Shown piece after piece: positions 62,071 through 64,000 of a stretch of DNA of 64,000 bases. How positions within the stretch are numbered: position 1 is the first letter of the stretch; each line of letters starts with the position of its first letter. Made by a program: the position numbers and the translations under genes. Source of the DNA: Agromyces humatus (GTDB lineage Bacteria; Actinomycetota; Actinomycetes; Actinomycetales; Microbacteriaceae); the NCBI RefSeq assembly GCF_021228295.1, contig NZ_JAJQPD010000010.1:81787-145786 (forward strand), written 5' to 3'. Under the pieces are notes generated by a model that saw only the letters and a list, made by a program, of their open reading frames with translations, ran no database searches and was not told where the DNA came from.

Positions 62071-63772
62071 CGCGCCCGTCCTCGTCGGACTCGGTCTCGT
62101 TCGGCTCCGCCTCGAGCGAATCGCCCTCGGCGATGACCGCGGCGACATCCTCTTCGAGCACAGCACCCGGGTCGTGGTCCTGCTCAACCTCGATCTCGGC
62201 CTCCTCGACCTCGGCTTCAGGCAGCGCCTCGGGTTCACCCTCCTCCTCGATCTCGAAGATCTCGACGATCTCGGCCTCGGCCGGCCCGCCGAGCGCGGCC
62301 TCGGCGCGGGCCGTGCGGGCACGCCACTCGGCAGCCTCGGCGGTACGTCCGAGTTCATCGAGCACCTCGGCGTAGGCCGAGAACAGCGCTGGGCTGTACG
62401 AGAACGCGCGATCGGGGTCGAGTTGCGGGATCTCGAGCTCGGCAAGCGCGAGCTCGGGCTGCCCCAGGTCGAGTCGAGCGCCAGACATCGCAATCGCCAG
62501 GCTCACCTGGACGGCGGCCGGCAACTCAGCGCGATCCACGGCGCGACCGACTTCGAGCGCGCGGTCGGGTCGACCGACCCCCCGCTCGCTGTCGACCATG
62601 AGCGGAAGCTGGTCGTTGCTGCCCGAGATCCGCCGGTACGTGCGCAGCTCCCGCAGCGCGAGGGCGAAGTCACCGGTCGCGTAGGCCGTGATCGCGAGCG
62701 TCTCTCGCACGACGCCGACGCGGCCGGCGCGGCGCGCCGCCGACACCGCGTGCTGGTGCGCGAGCTCGGGGTCCTCATCAAGGTACTCGGATGCCGCGAC
62801 CAGGTGCCGGGCGACCGAGTCCGCGTTCTCCTTGCTGAGCGTCTTCAGTTCTGCACGCGCGCCCTTGTCGAGGTCGCGCGGTTGGATGCGCTCGGGAAGC
62901 TCGGGATCGTCGTGGCGGGGCCGGACGGCCAGGTCGGACGCACCGTATCGCTCGCGCGACACCTCGTCATGGCGCGCGCTCGAACGGTCGTCGCTCCGAC
63001 GGTCGCCATAGGGCTTGCGGTCGCGGTCACCATAGGGACGCTTCGCATCCCGATCCCCGTACGGCTTGCGGTCACGGTCACCGTGCGGACGCTTCGCATC
63101 CCGATCCCCGTACGGCTTGCGGTCACGGTCACCGTGCGGACGCTTCGCATCCCGCTCGCCATAGGGCTTGCGGTCGCGATCACCGTGCGGACGCTTCGCA
63201 TCCCGATCCCCGTACGGCTTGCGGTCGCGATCACCGTGCGGACGCTTCGCATCCCGATCCCCGTACGGCTTCCGGTCACGGTCACCGTGCGGACGCTTCG
63301 CATCCCGATCCCCGTACGGCTTCCGGTCACGATCACCATGCGGACGCTTCGCATCCCGATCGCCATACGGCTTCCGATCTCCGGCACCATGCGGCTTGCG
63401 ATCGCCATTGGGCCTGTGGTCACGGTCGCCGTACGGACGCTTCGCATCGCGATCACCATAGGGTTTCCGATCCCGATCAGTGTGCGGCTTGCGATCGCTC
63501 GACTGCGAACGGTGATCACGGTCGCCATAGGACTTACGGTCACGGTCACCTGACTGCGAGCGGTGGTCGCGGTCGCCGTATGGCTTGCGGTCGCCGTACG
63601 GCTTGCGGTCGCCGCCCGAGGAGGTGCGGCTCGCTTCACGGTCGCCCGAAGGCTTCGTCGACTGGCGATCATTGCGGCCGGCCGTTCGGCCCGTTCCCTG
63701 CGGTCGCCCGGTGCCGCGTTCGCCCCCCTTGGGGCGTTCCTGGTCTGCCGAGTCGTGCCTCGAATCGCTCAC
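62045..63772 (-). CDS. Arg/Asp-rich tandem-repeat protein with TPR-like C-terminal half
   Basis: About 575 residues. The N-terminal 270 are disordered and built from Arg, Asp, Lys, Gly, Pro and Tyr, including seven near-identical 17-residue units (consensus RKPYGDRDAKRPHGDRD). The C-terminal part (DLDKGARAELKTLSKENADSVARHLVAASEYLDEDPELAHQHAVSAARRAGRVGVVRETLAITAYATGDF) is a helical TPR-like domain followed by a strongly acidic tail. The basic/acidic layout suggests RNA binding or phase behaviour; function is unknown. The start is GTG 63772, preceded by AGGAAC. The TPR half is the conserved part; the repeat number is likely to vary between strains. Confidence 0.8.
   Translation of the reverse strand: MSDSRHDSADQERPKGGERGTGRPQGTGRTAGRNDRQSTKPSGDREASRTSSGGDRKPYGDRKPYGDRDHRSQSGDRDRKSYGDRDHRSQSSDRKPHTDRDRKPYGDRDAKRPYGDRDHRPNGDRKPHGAGDRKPYGDRDAKRPHGDRDRKPYGDRDAKRPHGDRDRKPYGDRDAKRPHGDRDRKPYGDRDAKRPHGDRDRKPYGERDAKRPHGDRDRKPYGDRDAKRPHGDRDRKPYGDRDAKRPYGDRDRKPYGDRRSDDRSSARHDEVSRERYGASDLAVRPRHDDPELPERIQPRDLDKGARAELKTLSKENADSVARHLVAASEYLDEDPELAHQHAVSAARRAGRVGVVRETLAITAYATGDFALALRELRTYRRISGSNDQLPLMVDSERGVGRPDRALEVGRAVDRAELPAAVQVSLAIAMSGARLDLGQPELALAELEIPQLDPDRAFSYSPALFSAYAEVLDELGRTAEAAEWRARTARAEAALGGPAEAEIVEIFEIEEEGEPEALPEAEVEEAEIEVEQDHDPGAVLEEDVAAVIAEGDSLEAEPNETESDEDGRDGLLPNTH
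63020..63378 (-). repeat. seven-copy 51-base tandem repeat
   Basis: Seven near-perfect 51-base units encode RKPYGDRDAKRPHGDRD; one has Glu for Asp, one Tyr for His. Degenerate copies flank the array on both sides (for example near 63431). The base identity between units is much higher than needed for the protein, so expansion was recent. Confidence 0.9.
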
Positions 63773-63850
63773 GCTGTTCCTGTCGTGTGTGTGGAGTCTC
63801 GATGGACTCAACCGTACTGCCGAGGCCGAAGAACGACCTGTTAACGAGAA

Positions 63851-63897
63851 AATGGCCACCCGCCTGTGCTCGCAATTGAGCACAGTGGGTGGCCATT
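63851..63897 (-). terminator. rRNA operon terminator
   Basis: Just after 5S on the minus strand, AATGGCCACCC and CTGTGCTC pair with GAGCACAG and GGGTGGCCATT around a six-base loop, followed on the minus strand by TTTTCTCGTT, a T-rich tail. It ends the rRNA operon before the repeat-protein gene. Confidence 0.88.
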
Positions 63898-63909
63898 CCT
63901 CAATGAATG

Positions 63910-64000
63910 TCCGGCGGTGTCCTACTCTCCCACAGGGTCTCCCCTGCAGTACCATCGGCGCTGCGAGTCTTAGCTTCCGGGTTCGGAATGTGTCCGGGCG
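63910..64000 (-). rRNA. rrf: 5S ribosomal RNA, 3' part (5' end outside window)
   Basis: The reverse complement contains the conserved 5S blocks CATTCCGAACCCGGAAGCTAAG, CGATGGTACTGCA and GGGAGAGTAGGACACCGCC. About 90 of 117 or so bases are inside. It implies 16S-23S upstream on the minus strand, beyond the right edge. Confidence 0.95.

Noticed and set aside
62048..63553. 501-codon plus-strand frame of Ile/Arg/Val/Thr repeats opposite the RD-repeat gene
   Set aside because: It mirrors the tandem repeat on the opposite strand, has no ribosome site, and the minus-strand gene has a proper TPR-like domain.

Overview
The window is GC-rich, gene-dense chromosomal DNA from an actinobacterium, most likely of the family Microbacteriaceae. 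The reasons are very high third-position GC, frequent GTG and TTG starts, chains of ATGA/GTGA overlaps, the order RD-repeat protein-HAD-tlyA-nadK-recN-pyrG-NUDIX-xerD-parA-scpA-scpB-rluB-tyrA-cmk-der, and a GGTTGAGGAG...CGTCTCGAAACC palindromic repeat of a kind I associate with that family. The end of an rRNA operon (5S, minus strand) lies at the right edge. No CRISPR array, insertion sequence or prophage was seen.

1-6.3 kb: a compact P450-like gene end and a PEP-mutase/isocitrate-lyase family protein, then a divergent aromatic-metabolism locus. This locus has a CYP199-like P450 on the minus strand, and an IclR regulator, a MIO-type aromatic ammonia-lyase and a phthalate-dioxygenase-reductase type electron carrier on the plus strand. 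The three plus-strand genes overlap by ATGA, and a palindrome lies between the two arms. 6.3-10 kb: a stand-alone LigD polymerase domain, DUF2277, wreckage of a LysR/EamA pair, a deazaflavin-dependent nitroreductase-family protein and a BrkB-type membrane protein. 10-18.6 kb: msrB-msrA, a tandem pair of secreted lysozyme-fold proteins, a tandem pair of ferritin-like proteins divergent from a large LuxR-type ATPase regulator, a CMD-family protein and a PLDc_N/SHOCT membrane protein. 18.7-21 kb: a large type I arylsulfatase.

21.3-32.7 kb is the most interesting part. A FCD-type GntR regulator heads a seven-gene overlapping operon: sugar isomerase-like TIM barrel, DAK-type ketose kinase, RpiB-like, PdxA-like, MFS, amidohydrolase and triosephosphate-isomerase-like. 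A tripartite tricarboxylate transporter (tctC-tctB-tctA) follows. Copies of an ATCCTATAGGAT-like box lie before the operon, before tctC and across the regulator's own start. The kinase and two isomerases are the known toolkit for turning erythrulose into erythrose 4-phosphate. The PdxA-like and lactonase-like enzymes suggest that a lactone or sugar acid feeds it.

32.7-46.2 kb holds mixed accessory genes: a deacetylase/glycosyltransferase fusion, a NUDIX/SRPBCC fusion, a Fic protein, an epimerase, a CoA-type NUDIX, DUF1801, an internally deleted AlkD-like gene, GNAT proteins, a two-component system, tRNA-Pro(GGG) and a MarR pair. 46.2-64 kb starts with a CHAD protein and then runs through the conserved minus-strand housekeeping cluster for cell division, chromosome segregation, nucleotide and NAD metabolism, and repair, ending at the 5S rRNA.

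All product names are by eye from motifs; no database search was possible.
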